64,000 nucleotides of DNA, taken from contig JAIYAP010000071.1 of NCBI GenBank assembly GCA_027488935.1, positions 177,148 through 241,147 of the forward strand, given 5' to 3'. This document shows positions 26,638 to 36,310 of this stretch, piece after piece (the stretch's first letter is position 1; the number at the start of each line of letters is the position of its first letter). The notes beneath the pieces were generated by a model. That model worked only from the letters and a program-made list of their open reading frames with translations, did no database searches and had not been told where the DNA came from. The DNA comes from Saprospiraceae bacterium (GTDB lineage Bacteria; Bacteroidota; Bacteroidia; Chitinophagales; Saprospiraceae). Position numbers and translations under genes: made by a program.

Positions 26638-27354
26638 CCCCATCCGCTCCCGAAATACCGCCGCCTGCCGAACCGACACCTCCACCAGCCGCCCGCTTTT
26701 GAGGGTGACCCGCAAGGCACCATTAAAAAACGGATCTATTTTTTGAATAAATTCCATATTGATCAATTCCTGCCGATTAGCGCGGAAAAACACGGTCGGA
26801 TCAAGTTTTTCTTCTAATTGATTCAGCGAACGGTGCAACATCGCACGTTGATCTTCAAAATACAAGCGCGCATAATTACCGACGGATTCGATGAGCCAAA
26901 CATCCCCCATGCGTACAAAATAGCATTTTTCACCATCTTTCAGAAAAACCTGGCGGTCGGCCAAAACGATTTTATCGTTGGTGGGTGTCGGACGTTCACT
27001 GCGCTTGATTTCCGCCCGGATTTTTTCGAGCGCACGCGCAAGTCGGTCGGCATCTACCGGTTTTACAAGATAATCCAGCGCATTTACTTCAAACGCTTTG
27101 AGTGCATATTGATCGAAAGCTGTTACAAACACCACACGCGGCGTTTCCGGCAATTCGACTAAAAATTCAAACCCCGTTTTACCAGGCATGGAAATATCCA
27201 GAAAGATCAAATCAAAACGCTGCGATGCTAGTTGTTGGGCTGCCTCGCTGGCATTGGCCGCCTCTCCGAGTATCTCAACATCCGGATGTTCGGCCAGGAG
27301 TCGGCGCATTTCTTGCCGTGCCAAACGTTCATCGTCGACCAATAACACTTTCAT
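26632..27354 (-). CDS. LytTR family DNA-binding response regulator
   Basis: Protein of 240 residues. The receiver domain (1-115) has VLLVDDERLA, phospho-acceptor Asp in LIFLDISMPG (about residue 55), Thr in FVTAF and Lys in YLVKPVD. The LytTR DNA-binding domain (about 140-235) shows WLIESVGNYARLYF and RANRQELINMEFIQKI. Such regulators bind direct repeats upstream of target genes after phosphorylation by a LytS/YehU-type kinase. No kinase gene is adjacent. It follows hemC by 6 bases, so it may be co-transcribed. Its stop codon lies in palindrome 3. Confidence 0.93.
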   Translation of the reverse strand: MKVLLVDDERLARQEMRRLLAEHPDVEILGEAANASEAAQQLASQRFDLIFLDISMPGKTGFEFLVELPETPRVVFVTAFDQYALKAFEVNALDYLVKPVDADRLARALEKIRAEIKRSERPTPTNDKIVLADRQVFLKDGEKCYFVRMGDVWLIESVGNYARLYFEDQRAMLHRSLNQLEEKLDPTVFFRANRQELINMEFIQKIDPFFNGALRVTLKSGRLVEVSVRQAAVFRERMGL

Positions 27355-27360
27355 TGGCCC

Positions 27361-28248
27361 TTATCCTTTGTGTAATAATTCGACCAGGGTTTCGGCCAAA
27401 CCAAAATTGGTGCTGGCCGATTGGCGCGCGCGGCGCATCACGCCATCGATCAAACAGGCCGCATAAGCATGGTAATTGGCCTGCTCATCGCGCATACAAT
27501 GCACGCCAAGCGGCAATTGGCAACCGCCATCCATCAGTTGCAGCACCCGGCGTTCCACATTGGTCACCGCCGATATTTCCGGGTGGTGCAATTGTTTCAA
27601 CACGGTACGCACTTCTACATCATCCCGGTTGGTTTGCCAGGCCAGCACCCCTTGCGCGGGTGCGGGCACAAATTCGCGCGGATTGAGTTCAATTACTTCC
27701 AAATCGTGGGTATCCAGTTCGAGGCGTTGCACCCCGGCGGCGGCCAAAAAAATCGCATCAAAATCGCCCGTACGCAGTTTTTCCAAACGGGTGGGCACAT
27801 TTCCGCGAATATCTTTGAGTTGTACATCGGGCCGAAAATCAAGCAGTTGCGCTTTCCGACGCGCTGCTGAAGTACCCACGATGGCACCTGTTTTTATTTT
27901 AAAAATCTTGGATTTATCCAGTGCTTCCGGACGAATCAACAATAAATCGGCCGGATTATCGCGGTAAGAAACGGCGGTGATCGCCAAACCTTCCGGTGCT
28001 TGGGTAGGCAAATCTTTCATGGAATGCACCGCCAGGTCTATATCGCCCCGCAGTAAAGCCTCTTCAATTTCTTTGGTAAAAAAGCCTTTTCCTTCCATTT
28101 TATCAAAGCCAAGGTGCTGAATCATATCGCCTTGGGTTTTGATGATAATTAATTCACTTTCAATGCCAATCCGAGTAAGTTCGGCCTGGGTGAAATGTGC
28201 CTGCCAAAGGGCAAGTTTGCTGCCTCGAGTACCAATACGTATTTTCAT
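27361..28248 (-). CDS. hemC: Hydroxymethylbilane synthase (porphobilinogen deaminase)
   Basis: Cytoplasmic enzyme of 295 residues that joins four porphobilinogen molecules into hydroxymethylbilane for haem and related tetrapyrroles. The N-terminus MKIRIGTRGSKLALWQA is diagnostic. Other marks are HSMKDLPTQ, the substrate-binding GTSAARRKAQL, and LAAAGVQRL. The cofactor Cys is in DGGCQLPLGVHC (about residue 236). It is slightly shorter than the usual 300-315 residues at the C-terminus. It follows bshA with a gap of 39 bases that contains its own promoter-like element. No other hem gene is in the window. Confidence 0.96.
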   Translation of the reverse strand: MKIRIGTRGSKLALWQAHFTQAELTRIGIESELIIIKTQGDMIQHLGFDKMEGKGFFTKEIEEALLRGDIDLAVHSMKDLPTQAPEGLAITAVSYRDNPADLLLIRPEALDKSKIFKIKTGAIVGTSAARRKAQLLDFRPDVQLKDIRGNVPTRLEKLRTGDFDAIFLAAAGVQRLELDTHDLEVIELNPREFVPAPAQGVLAWQTNRDDVEVRTVLKQLHHPEISAVTNVERRVLQLMDGGCQLPLGVHCMRDEQANYHAYAACLIDGVMRRARQSASTNFGLAETLVELLHKG

Positions 28249-28279
28249 ATGCCGAATTGCGCTTGCTTATTTAAGCGCA

Positions 28280-28287
28280 CAAAGGTA
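28280..28287 (-). promoter_or_regulatory. Promoter -7 element of hemC
   Basis: TACCTTTG on the minus strand, an exact TAnnTTTG match, lies directly after the bshA stop and 31 bases before the hemC ATG. A -33 element at the right distance is not evident, so hemC may also be read from bshA. Confidence 0.45.
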
Positions 28288-29430
28288 TTACTCTATCTTG
28301 ATAATGCTCTTTTCAAGTACTTCTTGGTAAAAAGCCTCGTAATCGGGCAGAATATTCTCCAAATCAAACCGCTTGGCCTGTGCCAGGGCATTAATCCGGA
28401 ACTGTTGCAACATGGCATCGTCGCTCAATAATTGAATGGCATATTGCGCCATTTCGTCCACATCGCCTACCTCGCTCAAAAAACCCGTTACGCCATGGAT
28501 ATTTACTTCCGGCAAACCACCCCCATTGGACGAAACAACGGGTACTTCGCAGGCCATCGCTTCTAATGCTGCCAAGCCAAAACTCTCGCTCTCGGAAGGC
28601 ATGATAAACAAATCACAAATGGCCAACAACTCTTCAATCGCATCTTGTTTGCCCAGAAAACGCACTTCATTGCCCAAGCCCAAATCGCGACAAAGGCGCT
28701 CTGCATTTTGACGTTCCGGGCCGTCGCCAATCATCAATAATTTCGATGGAATTTTTTCCTGAACCTGTTTAAAAATCAGGATAACATCTTCCACCCGCTT
28801 CACCCGCCTGAAATTGGAGGTATGTACCAGGATCCGTTCTCTTTCCGGGGCGATAATTTTTTTAAAATGATCTTTATTTACCTTTTTAAATCGCCCAAAA
28901 TCAATGAAATTATAGATGACTTTTACCTCGCGCTGAATATTGAACAGCCGCAGCGTATCTTCTTTCAAATTCTGAGAAACCGCTGTAACGCCATCACTTT
29001 TGTTGATACTGAATTCAACCACCGGGGCAAATGCACTATTGTTGCCTACCAGGGTAATATCGGTCCCGTGCAAGGTGGTGACAACCGGTAGGTAGCGCCC
29101 CTGGGTAAGCAAAATTTTCTTGGCCATATAAGCCACTGCTGCGTGTGGAATTGCGTAATGTACATGCAGCAAATCCAGGTTTTGGTATTTTACGACATCG
29201 ACAATTTTTGAGGCCAGCGCCGTGTCGTAAGGCGGATATTCAAACAAGGGATAATCCTCCGTGTCAACTTCATGGTAAAAAACATTTTCATGAAAATGCG
29301 ACAATCGTACCGGACGGCGATAGGTGATGAAGTGTACCTCATGGCCTCTACGGGCCAGGCCAAGCCCCAGTTCGGTAGCAATGACGCCGGAACCGCCATA
29401 GGTTGGATAACAGACAATACCGATTTTCAT
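28288..29430 (-). CDS. bshA: N-acetyl-alpha-D-glucosaminyl L-malate synthase
   Basis: GT4 glycosyltransferase of 380 residues that makes GlcNAc-malate from UDP-GlcNAc and L-malate, the first step of bacillithiol synthesis. The start MKIGIVCYPTYGGSGVIATELGLGLARRGHEVHFIT is diagnostic of BshA. HYAIPHAAVAYMAK, TTLHGTDITLVG and the donor-site ESESFGLAALEAMACEVPVV (Glu-x7-Glu) follow. Length is normal. bshB and bshC are not in the window. The neighbour hemC is on the same strand; a functional link is not obvious. Confidence 0.95.
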   Translation of the reverse strand: MKIGIVCYPTYGGSGVIATELGLGLARRGHEVHFITYRRPVRLSHFHENVFYHEVDTEDYPLFEYPPYDTALASKIVDVVKYQNLDLLHVHYAIPHAAVAYMAKKILLTQGRYLPVVTTLHGTDITLVGNNSAFAPVVEFSINKSDGVTAVSQNLKEDTLRLFNIQREVKVIYNFIDFGRFKKVNKDHFKKIIAPERERILVHTSNFRRVKRVEDVILIFKQVQEKIPSKLLMIGDGPERQNAERLCRDLGLGNEVRFLGKQDAIEELLAICDLFIMPSESESFGLAALEAMACEVPVVSSNGGGLPEVNIHGVTGFLSEVGDVDEMAQYAIQLLSDDAMLQQFRINALAQAKRFDLENILPDYEAFYQEVLEKSIIKIE

Positions 29431-29532
29431 ACCAGAAGGGTTAACAAGCAGTGGATGGTTTTAAAATTACATTTGTAACAGCGCAGCAATAAAAAGGACT
29501 TTCATTTGCCTAGTTTTTTTGGGCTTTTGCTT

Positions 29533-31143
29533 TTATAATACCGAGTTTTCCACAAAAGGCAACAAATCGGGATAGTCTGTGGTGAAATGTAAGCCCCGGC
29601 TTTCGCGCCGATGGGCGGCACAACGCGCAATGAGGTAGGCAATCGTAATCAAGTTGCGTAACTCCATCAATTGGGGCGATATTTTGGTCGTTTTATACAA
29701 ATCTTCGGTTTCCTCATAAAGCAGGAACAAGCGGTCGAGTGCGCGTTTGGAACGAATGTTGGAGCGCACAATACCCACATAATACGACATAATGTCCTTC
29801 AATTCCTTCATGCCTTGGGTGATCAATACCATTTCAGGTGGGTCCATGGTGCCTTCCGCATTCCAATCAGGTACATCTTCCTGATAAGCAAGGTGTTCTA
29901 ACTTGTCCTGTATATCAAGGTAAATGCGGTGGGCAAAAACCATCGCTTCCAATAAGGAGTTGGAGGCCAATCGATTCGCCCCATGCAAACCTGTACTGCT
30001 GCACTCGCCCGCAGCATACAAACGCTGGATACTGCTGCGGCCAAAATCATCCACCAGAATGCCGCCACACATATAATGGCAGGCAGGCACGACTGGGATC
30101 ATGTGTTGCATCGGATCGATGCCCAAGCTTATACATTTATCATAAATCGTAGGAAAATGGGCTAAAAACGCTTCTTTTTCCAAATGTCGACAATCGAGGT
30201 ACATGCATTCGGTACCGCGCTTTTTCATTTCAGAGTCGATGGCACGGGCAACAATATCGCGTGGGGCCAGGGAAAGCCGTTCGTCGTACAAATGCATAAA
30301 TTCTTCCCCTTCTGCACTTTTCAGGATGGCGCCAAAACCACGCACAGCCTCCGAAACCAAAAATGAAGGGTTTTCGCCCACCGGATTGTACAAAGAAGTG
30401 GGGTGAAACTGCATAAACTCCATGTTTTCTACCCTTCCTTTGGCGCGATAGGTCATCGCTACGCCATCGCCTGTTGCAATCACCGGATTAGTGGTCGATT
30501 TATATACCTGCCCTGCGCCACCGGTACACAACACAGTAATGCGCGACAAAATGGTATCGATTTCGCTATTTTGCTTGTTGAGCGCGTAGCAACCATAACA
30601 TTCAATATTCGGTGTCACGCGAATCACCATGCGGCCCAAATGGTGCTGGGTAATCAAATCCAAGGCAAAATAATGCTCCCAAACCTGAATATTGGGGTAT
30701 TGCGCCGCTTCCTCCATGAGGGTGCGCTGCATTTCCCAACCGGTCAAATCTTTGTAGTGTAAAATGCGGTGTTCGGAATGGCCGCCTTCTCGGGCCAGGT
30801 CGTATTCATTGGAATTTTTTTCCTTATCAAATCGGGCGCCCCATTCGATGATTTCCCGCACGCGCTCAGGCCCCTCTTCCACCACAATGCGGACAATATC
30901 TTCCTTACACAGGCCCGCACCCGCATCGAGGGTATCGGCTACATGTTTATCGGCATTGTCTTTTTCGGGATCCCAAACGGCCGCCACCCCTCCTTGGGCA
31001 TAGCGGGTATTGCTTTCGCCTTCCGTTGTTTTGGTCAATACCAGAATGCTGCGCTCCGGGTATTTTTTGGCAGTTTTAATGGCGAAGGTGAGTCCGGCAA
31101 TACCGGAACCGAGGACAAGTATGTCGGTTTTAATCCGTTTCAT
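29533..31143 (-). CDS. nadB: L-aspartate oxidase
   Basis: FAD enzyme of 536 residues that oxidises L-aspartate to iminoaspartate, the substrate of quinolinate synthase (nadA at 41.1-42.1 kb) in de novo NAD synthesis. The dinucleotide fold is at the start (DILVLGSGIAGLTFAI). TRYAQGGVAAVWDP, HRILHYKDLTGWEMQRTL, EFMQFHPTSLY and the C-terminal FAD-site AAGECSSTGLHGANRLASNSLLEA are all present. I chose the ATG at 31143 (MKRIKTDILVLG); an in-frame start 8 codons upstream adds residues outside the family. It has its own promoter-like element. Confidence 0.96.
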   Translation of the reverse strand: MKRIKTDILVLGSGIAGLTFAIKTAKKYPERSILVLTKTTEGESNTRYAQGGVAAVWDPEKDNADKHVADTLDAGAGLCKEDIVRIVVEEGPERVREIIEWGARFDKEKNSNEYDLAREGGHSEHRILHYKDLTGWEMQRTLMEEAAQYPNIQVWEHYFALDLITQHHLGRMVIRVTPNIECYGCYALNKQNSEIDTILSRITVLCTGGAGQVYKSTTNPVIATGDGVAMTYRAKGRVENMEFMQFHPTSLYNPVGENPSFLVSEAVRGFGAILKSAEGEEFMHLYDERLSLAPRDIVARAIDSEMKKRGTECMYLDCRHLEKEAFLAHFPTIYDKCISLGIDPMQHMIPVVPACHYMCGGILVDDFGRSSIQRLYAAGECSSTGLHGANRLASNSLLEAMVFAHRIYLDIQDKLEHLAYQEDVPDWNAEGTMDPPEMVLITQGMKELKDIMSYYVGIVRSNIRSKRALDRLFLLYEETEDLYKTTKISPQLMELRNLITIAYLIARCAAHRRESRGLHFTTDYPDLLPFVENSVL

Positions 31144-31222
31144 GGATAATAAATTTGAAGCAACCACTGGCGCAAAACGCGGCTTAACCTACAAACAGCA
31201 AAAACCCGCCGATGTTCGGGGG

Positions 31223-31230
31223 CAAAAATA
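31223..31230 (-). promoter_or_regulatory. Promoter -7 element of nadB
   Basis: TATTTTTG on the minus strand matches TAnnTTTG exactly and lies 79 bases before the nadB start. No clear -33 partner is seen. Confidence 0.35.
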
Positions 31231-31287
31231 GCCGAAAGCCATATTGCTTGTTGGTTTCGCCATTATTTTATCGATCAATCCGGGGTA

Positions 31288-31476
31288 TTAAGCCGGATCG
31301 GTTGCATCGTCTTTGGGTTCTGCGACTTTAGCCGCACGCCCTGCTTCCTTGAGCGCCCGCTGAATCATCCATTCCAATTGCCCGTTGACACTCCGAAATT
31401 CATCGGCTGCCCATTTTTCCAGCGCCTCATAGGTGGCAACATCCATCCGAAGCACAAATGATTTTTTCTCTGCCAT
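31288..31476 (-). CDS. Arc-type ribbon-helix-helix small protein
   Basis: Basic-acidic protein of 62 residues. The first 45 residues (KKSFVLRMDVATYEALEKWAADEFRSVNGQLEWMIQRALKEAG) follow the ribbon-helix-helix pattern: one strand, then two helices with the RSVNGQ turn. Proteins of this type bind DNA as dimers. It lies 84 bases after the SPFH gene on the same strand, but a strong terminator sits in that gap. It is therefore either expressed by read-through or from its own promoter. The acidic tail AEPKDDATDPA is probably disordered. No toxin gene is next to it. Confidence 0.8.
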   Translation of the reverse strand: MAEKKSFVLRMDVATYEALEKWAADEFRSVNGQLEWMIQRALKEAGRAAKVAEPKDDATDPA

Positions 31477-31493
31477 AAAATAATCTAATTGAT

Positions 31494-31541
31494 TAAAAAA
31501 ACAGATCCACCACCCTTTGCACTGTGCAAAGTGTGGTGGAT
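31494..31541 (-). terminator. Rho-independent terminator between the SPFH and Arc genes
   Basis: A 17-bp hairpin with one mismatch (atccaccac...ctttgca and partner, 31505-31541) is followed on the minus strand by seven T within a few bases. It begins 20 bases after the SPFH stop codon. Because the next gene on the strand is only 17 bases beyond, it may instead set the ratio of the two products. Confidence 0.85.
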
Positions 31542-31560
31542 TTCAGGCGTTTTAGTCTGT

Positions 31561-32412
31561 TTATTGGTGCAATGTGCCTGCGTTTACTACCGGCGAAACA
31601 TTCCGATCGCCACACAATACCACCAGTAAATTACTTACCATGGCCGCTTTTTTATCCTCATCCAGTTCGATGATCTTTTTATGCGACAGCATTTCAAGGG
31701 CCATTTCTACCATACCTACAGCGCCCTCTACGATTTTACTGCGGGCCGAAACGATGGCAGTCGCCTGTTGGCGTTGCAGCATAGCTTGCGCAATCTCCGT
31801 AGCATAAGACAAGTTGTTGATCCGCGCTTCGATGATTTCAATGCCTGCAATTTGCAAGCGGTCGGCAATTTCAAGCGCCAGCTGGTGATTTACTTCTTCA
31901 AAGGACGAGCGCAAGGTGATGGCAGCGGCTTCGTCTTCCAGGTTGTCGTAACTGTACATGCCTGCCAGTTTTCGCACGGCAGTTTCACTTTGTATTTTTA
32001 CAAATTCCGGGTAGTTTTCTACGGCAAAGGCGGCTTTAAAGGTGTCTTTTACACGGTACATCACCACCGCGCCGATCATAATCGGGTTGCCTTGTTTGTC
32101 ATTGACCTTAATTTGTGGCACATCGAGCGTGACGGCACGCAACGAAACATTTTTTTTGGTATAAAATGGGTTGACAAAAAAGAAACCACTCACGTTGACA
32201 GTTCCATGGTAAGCGCCAAACAAGGTCAGTACACGTGCGCTGTTTGGTTCGATGGCAATAAATCCGGGCGCAATGAAACCATAGGCTGCTACAAGGAGTA
32301 TCGCCCCAGGAACAAATTGCTTTAGAATCAACAGGGCAATGCCCGCGATGGTCAGAATACCAACGAGCAACAGCATGTTCCAGCCAGAGGTGGGTTTTAC
32401 GATTTTTTCCAT
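31561..32412 (-). CDS. SPFH/Band 7 domain membrane protein
   Basis: Protein of 283 residues with two close N-terminal hydrophobic segments ([18 protein letters not shown] and [19 protein letters not shown]). The Band 7 domain follows (about 50-230: [58 protein letters not shown]). [26 protein letters not shown] and [25 protein letters not shown] form the coiled region. SPFH proteins form large membrane-associated rings that organise lipid domains or membrane proteases. The partner here is not known. A strong promoter lies upstream, and the small Arc-type gene follows. Confidence 0.92.
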   Translation of the reverse strand: MEKIVKPTSGWNMLLLVGILTIAGIALLILKQFVPGAILLVAAYGFIAPGFIAIEPNSARVLTLFGAYHGTVNVSGFFFVNPFYTKKNVSLRAVTLDVPQIKVNDKQGNPIMIGAVVMYRVKDTFKAAFAVENYPEFVKIQSETAVRKLAGMYSYDNLEDEAAAITLRSSFEEVNHQLALEIADRLQIAGIEIIEARINNLSYATEIAQAMLQRQQATAIVSARSKIVEGAVGMVEMALEMLSHKKIIELDEDKKAAMVSNLLVVLCGDRNVSPVVNAGTLHQ

Positions 32413-32456
32413 TTTTCGATTTGATTTGACTTTATGATGATATTGATTTGATATTA

Positions 32457-32488
32457 CAAAGGTAGCATAAACTAGAAATGTTTGTCAA
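32457..32488 (-). promoter_or_regulatory. Promoter of the SPFH gene
   Basis: On the minus strand TTG is followed by 21 bases and an exact TACCTTTG -7 element, 45 bases before the ATG. Just upstream, attacaagc occurs twice 21 bases apart (32534 and 32555), which could be a regulator site. Confidence 0.6.
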
Positions 32489-32572
32489 GGACGTTTTTGC
32501 ATAAAACGAGCAATCGGCCTGAATAAACGACGGATTACAAGCTGTAACCGATCAATTACAAGCGAATGGGCA

Positions 32573-32613
32573 TAAAAAAAGCCGCTCGCTGCGGAAAACT
32601 GCAACGAACGGCT
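32573..32613 (-). terminator. Rho-independent terminator after rho
   Basis: A 13-bp stem with two G-T pairs (32580-32592 with 32601-32613) and an 8-base loop, followed on the minus strand by seven T. It starts 27 bases beyond the rho stop codon. Confidence 0.88.
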
Positions 32614-32639
32614 GTATAAGCTTAGTAAATAGGTACACT

Positions 32640-34589
32640 TTATCGATTCATCGACTCCAAAAACTCGGTGTTGTTGGAGCTGTGCATCATTTGCTTTTTG
32701 ATGAATTCCATGGCTTCCTCCGGCTTCATATCGGCCAGGTGGTTGCGCAGGATAAACATACGTTGGAGCGTATCTTTATCAAGCAGCAATTCCTCGCGTC
32801 GTGTGCTGGATTTGGTCAAATCGACCGATGGGTACATGCGGCGGTTGGCCAGGCTGCGGTCAAGCTGCAATTCCATGTTACCGGTACCTTTAAATTCCTC
32901 AAAGATTACCTGGTCCATTTTCGAACCGGTATCAATGAGCGCGGTAGCCAGGATGGTCAGGGAGCCGCCGCTTTCAATCGCGCGGGCTGCACCGAAGAAT
33001 TTTTTCGGTTTTTGCAGCGCCGTTGCTTCCACACCACCCGAAAGTACTTTACCGGAAGCAGGCGCCACGGTATTATAGGCGCGCGCCATCCGTGTGATAG
33101 AATCGAGCAGAATCACCACATGGTGACCGCATTCTACCATACGTTTGGCTTTTTCGAGTACAATATTGGCCAGGCGCACGTGGTTTTCGGCCGCTTCATC
33201 AAACGTAGAAGCCACCACTTCTGCACGTACACTGCGGCGCATATCAGTAACCTCCTCGGGACGTTCGTCAATCAGCAACACAATCACATAACATTCCGGG
33301 TGATTTTTGGTGATCGCATTGGCAATGTCCTTCAATAAGAAAGTTTTACCGGTTTTGGGTTGTGCTACGATCAGACCGCGTTGTCCTTTACCGATGGGCG
33401 TAAACAATTCGATGATCCGGTTGCCAAAATCGCGGCCAGTAGGACTGGTGAGCAGGTTGAATTTTTGCGTTGGGAACAACGGCGTCAGGTAATCGAACGG
33501 CACACGGTCGCGCACGTCTTTTGGATCCAGGCCATTGATTTTGCTCACTTTGAGCAGTGCAAAGTATTTTTCCCCTTCTTTTGGTGGACGAATGGCACCT
33601 TTTACGGTATCTCCTGTGCGCAAACCAAATAATTTGATTTGAGAAGGCGACACGTATATATCGTCGGGACTGGTTTGGTAGTTGTAATCGGGGGAGCGCA
33701 GAAAGCCGTAACCATCGGGCATCATTTCGAGCGTTCCGAGGCCTTCGATGATGCCATCAATTTCCACGTCAAATTTTTCGCGGGGCATCACGGGCATTAC
33801 TTCCGATTCGGGCTGAATTGGGGTAGGACGTGGCTCTTGCGGCTCTTGCTGTGGTTGTTGCTGGCGGCGCACTACCATATCTTCTTCTTCTTCCTCACCG
33901 GGTGTAATTGGGTTGTTAAACTCCTCTTCTTCCAGGTTTATCAATTTATTCGCCTCCGGATCAACAAGGTTTGGATTACCTGGCCGAGGCGGGTTGGGTT
34001 GGTTGGGGCGGTTGCGCCGATCATCCCAGCGGTTACGGCGCGGATCCCGGCGATCGTCCCAGCGTTCCCGGCGTTGTTGCTGATCGGGATTGGGCGTGCG
34101 TTCGCGGTTGGCCGGCAGGTTGGGCGTTTCCCGATTGGGGTTTTCGCGGTTAGGCGGCACATCGCGACGGCGATCTTGCACAAATTCGCGGCGTGGGTCG
34201 CGTGGCTGATCGCGGCGCGGTTGCTGCGGATTGGGTGGTTGTGGCGGATTGGGTGAAGCCGGCGTTTGGGGTGTTTCGGGTGTAATAGGTGGTGTAACCG
34301 GTTCGTTTACAATCGAAGGTTCTGCAACGGGTGCAGGTTTTCGCACGATGCGCGGTTCATCATCAACAGTGCTTGGCTTGCGCGGACGGCGGCCGGTTGA
34401 CGGATTGGGTTCATCGACTACGGGTACAACTTTATCAGTAGAATTTTTTTCAGCAAGCGCCTGTTCATCGAGGATCTTGTAAATAAGTTCTTGTTTAGTT
34501 AATTTGTTGTACCCTTTGATACCAAGTTTCTGAGCGATCTCTTTAAGTTCGGGTACCAGCTTGTCGTTCAGCTGAAGAATGTCGTACAT
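32640..34589 (-). CDS. rho: Transcription termination factor Rho with long disordered insertion
   Basis: Hexameric RNA helicase of 649 residues, far longer than the 420 of E. coli. The N-terminal Rho-N helix bundle is at 1-45 ([36 protein letters not shown]). Residues about 50-250 are a low-complexity insertion rich in Pro, Arg, Asn and Gln, ending in an acidic run ([17 protein letters not shown]). The RNA-binding cold-shock domain ([20 protein letters not shown]) and ATPase core follow: Walker [15 protein letters not shown], Walker [14 protein letters not shown], and the Q/R loop [23 protein letters not shown]. Long Rho insertions are known in Bacteroidota and in Bacteroides have been linked to phase separation. 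A leader of about 180 bases precedes the gene, suitable for autoregulation. Confidence 0.97.
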   Translation of the reverse strand: MYDILQLNDKLVPELKEIAQKLGIKGYNKLTKQELIYKILDEQALAEKNSTDKVVPVVDEPNPSTGRRPRKPSTVDDEPRIVRKPAPVAEPSIVNEPVTPPITPETPQTPASPNPPQPPNPQQPRRDQPRDPRREFVQDRRRDVPPNRENPNRETPNLPANRERTPNPDQQQRRERWDDRRDPRRNRWDDRRNRPNQPNPPRPGNPNLVDPEANKLINLEEEEFNNPITPGEEEEEDMVVRRQQQPQQEPQEPRPTPIQPESEVMPVMPREKFDVEIDGIIEGLGTLEMMPDGYGFLRSPDYNYQTSPDDIYVSPSQIKLFGLRTGDTVKGAIRPPKEGEKYFALLKVSKINGLDPKDVRDRVPFDYLTPLFPTQKFNLLTSPTGRDFGNRIIELFTPIGKGQRGLIVAQPKTGKTFLLKDIANAITKNHPECYVIVLLIDERPEEVTDMRRSVRAEVVASTFDEAAENHVRLANIVLEKAKRMVECGHHVVILLDSITRMARAYNTVAPASGKVLSGGVEATALQKPKKFFGAARAIESGGSLTILATALIDTGSKMDQVIFEEFKGTGNMELQLDRSLANRRMYPSVDLTKSSTRREELLLDKDTLQRMFILRNHLADMKPEEAMEFIKKQMMHSSNNTEFLESMNR

Positions 34590-34777
34590 GACAAAAAATG
34601 CGTGGGTTAAAATTGGATCGGCGCGCTACTTGGCAGGACAAGGCGTTCGGGCAGATGCGCACCGGGTGGGAGAATAGCAAAAATGAATTCTAAAAATGCT
34701 GCTTGTATAGGAAGTGTAACAACAAAAGCAGCGGTAAAGTTGGGTAGCAGGGTCGGTATTTAAAGTATTGAACATTG

Positions 34778-34785
34778 CAAAGATA
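34778..34785 (-). promoter_or_regulatory. Promoter -7 element of rho, giving a ~180-base leader
   Basis: TATCTTTG on the minus strand is an exact TAnnTTTG match about 190 bases before the rho ATG. No -33 TTTG is found. The leader it implies holds no other gene that I can recognise. Confidence 0.4.
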
Positions 34786-34841
34786 AGTGTATTTTGAAAT
34801 TCGCCCTATCTTGCAGCACTTTTTTGATAAAATTTGATAAA

Positions 34842-36122
34842 ATGCTCCAACTTAAAGTTATCCGGGAAGAGAAAAAACGGATTCTCGACGGTCTGCGCAA
34901 GCGCAACTGGAATGCCCAACAGCTCAAAGTCATTGATCAAATCCTTCAAGTGGATGATCAGCGACGCAACAATCAGAATGAACTCGACAATACCCTTGCC
35001 GAGAACAACAAACTGAGCAAACTGATCGGACAAATGATGGGTCAGGGCAAAAAAGAGGAAGCTGAAGCCCTCAAATTGCAGGTGGCCAACCACAAGGAAA
35101 AGGTGAAAGTACTTGAAGATCAACAACGTACCATCGAAACCGATTTGGAAAATCTCCTGTACTCGGTACCAAACATTCCACACAAATCGGTGCCCCGGGG
35201 CAAAACACCAGAAGAAAACAAGGTGGCCAAAGACTGGACCAAACCTTTTCCGGTGCTTCCCGAGGATGCCGCTGCGCACTGGGACTTGGGTAAAAAATAC
35301 AACCTGTTCGATTTTGAACTGGGCGTGAAACTCACCGGTGCAGGTTTTCCGGTGTACCGTGGCAAGGGTGCTCGCCTGCAACGCGCCTTGGTACAATTTT
35401 TTCTCGACGAAGCCGTAAAAGCGGGTTTTGAAGAAATCAATCCACCTTTGCTCGTCAATGAAGCCACCGCCCGCGGAACCGGCCAACTGCCCGATAAAGA
35501 AGCGCAGATGTACGCTTGCGATCTCGATAAATTGTACCTGATCCCAACCGCAGAAGTGCCCGTTACCAATATTTACCGAGATGAAATTGTATCAATCAAG
35601 GATTTGCCGATCAAAATGACCGCCTTTACGCCCTGTTTTCGACGTGAAGCGGGTGCCTGGGGCGCCCATGTACGTGGACTGAACCGGGTGCATCAGTTTG
35701 AAAAAATTGAAATTGTGCAAATTGTACATCCCGATGAGTCGTATAAAACCTTGCAAGCGATGATCCGCCACGTGGCAGGATTGTTGAATAAACTCGAATT
35801 GCCTTACCGCATCCTGAAACTTTGCGGCGGCGATATGGGTTTTGCTTCGGCGCTTACCTACGACTTTGAAGTGTGGTCGGCGGCACAAAAACGCTGGTTG
35901 GAAGTGAGCTCGGTTTCCAATTTTGAAACGTTTCAGACCAACCGCATGAAACTGCGCTTCCGGGATGAAAATGGCAAAATTGAACTCGCGCATACCCTCA
36001 ACGGTTCGGCTTTGGCCCTCGCCCGTATCGTAGCGGCGCTGTTGGAAAACAACCAAACGCCCGAAGGCATCAAAATTCCGAAAGCGCTGCAAAAATACAC
36101 AGGGTTCAAAACCATCGAATAA
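34842..36122 (+). CDS. serS: Seryl-tRNA synthetase
   Basis: Class II aminoacyl-tRNA synthetase of 426 residues that charges tRNA-Ser. The N-terminal tRNA-binding coiled-coil arm covers about 1-110 (KRILDGLRKRNWNAQQLKVIDQIL ... NHKEKVKVLEDQQRTIETDLENLL). The catalytic core has motif 2 CFRREAGAWGAHVRGLNRVHQFEKIE and motif 3 LNGSALALARIVAALLENNQ. The ATG at 34842 (MLQLKVIREEKK) fits the family start; the open frame to 34794 is rejected. It is divergent from rho and shares its upstream region. Confidence 0.97.
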   Translation: MLQLKVIREEKKRILDGLRKRNWNAQQLKVIDQILQVDDQRRNNQNELDNTLAENNKLSKLIGQMMGQGKKEEAEALKLQVANHKEKVKVLEDQQRTIETDLENLLYSVPNIPHKSVPRGKTPEENKVAKDWTKPFPVLPEDAAAHWDLGKKYNLFDFELGVKLTGAGFPVYRGKGARLQRALVQFFLDEAVKAGFEEINPPLLVNEATARGTGQLPDKEAQMYACDLDKLYLIPTAEVPVTNIYRDEIVSIKDLPIKMTAFTPCFRREAGAWGAHVRGLNRVHQFEKIEIVQIVHPDESYKTLQAMIRHVAGLLNKLELPYRILKLCGGDMGFASALTYDFEVWSAAQKRWLEVSSVSNFETFQTNRMKLRFRDENGKIELAHTLNGSALALARIVAALLENNQTPEGIKIPKALQKYTGFKTIE

Positions 36123-36310
36123 TCCAGCTATTTCAGACTTTTGTCGGCCGGTAACAAAAGAATAACTGCCGTTCCATATTTTTTATCGAAAATGTGGTGA
36201 CTTTTTTCTTGCTTTGCTGTTATAATGGTCGATCCAACGATCAAATACCTCTTTTTAAAACCGGAGCCTCTAAGGTTCTATCATTTTTATCAAAAAAAAC
36301 AGTTTAAAAC

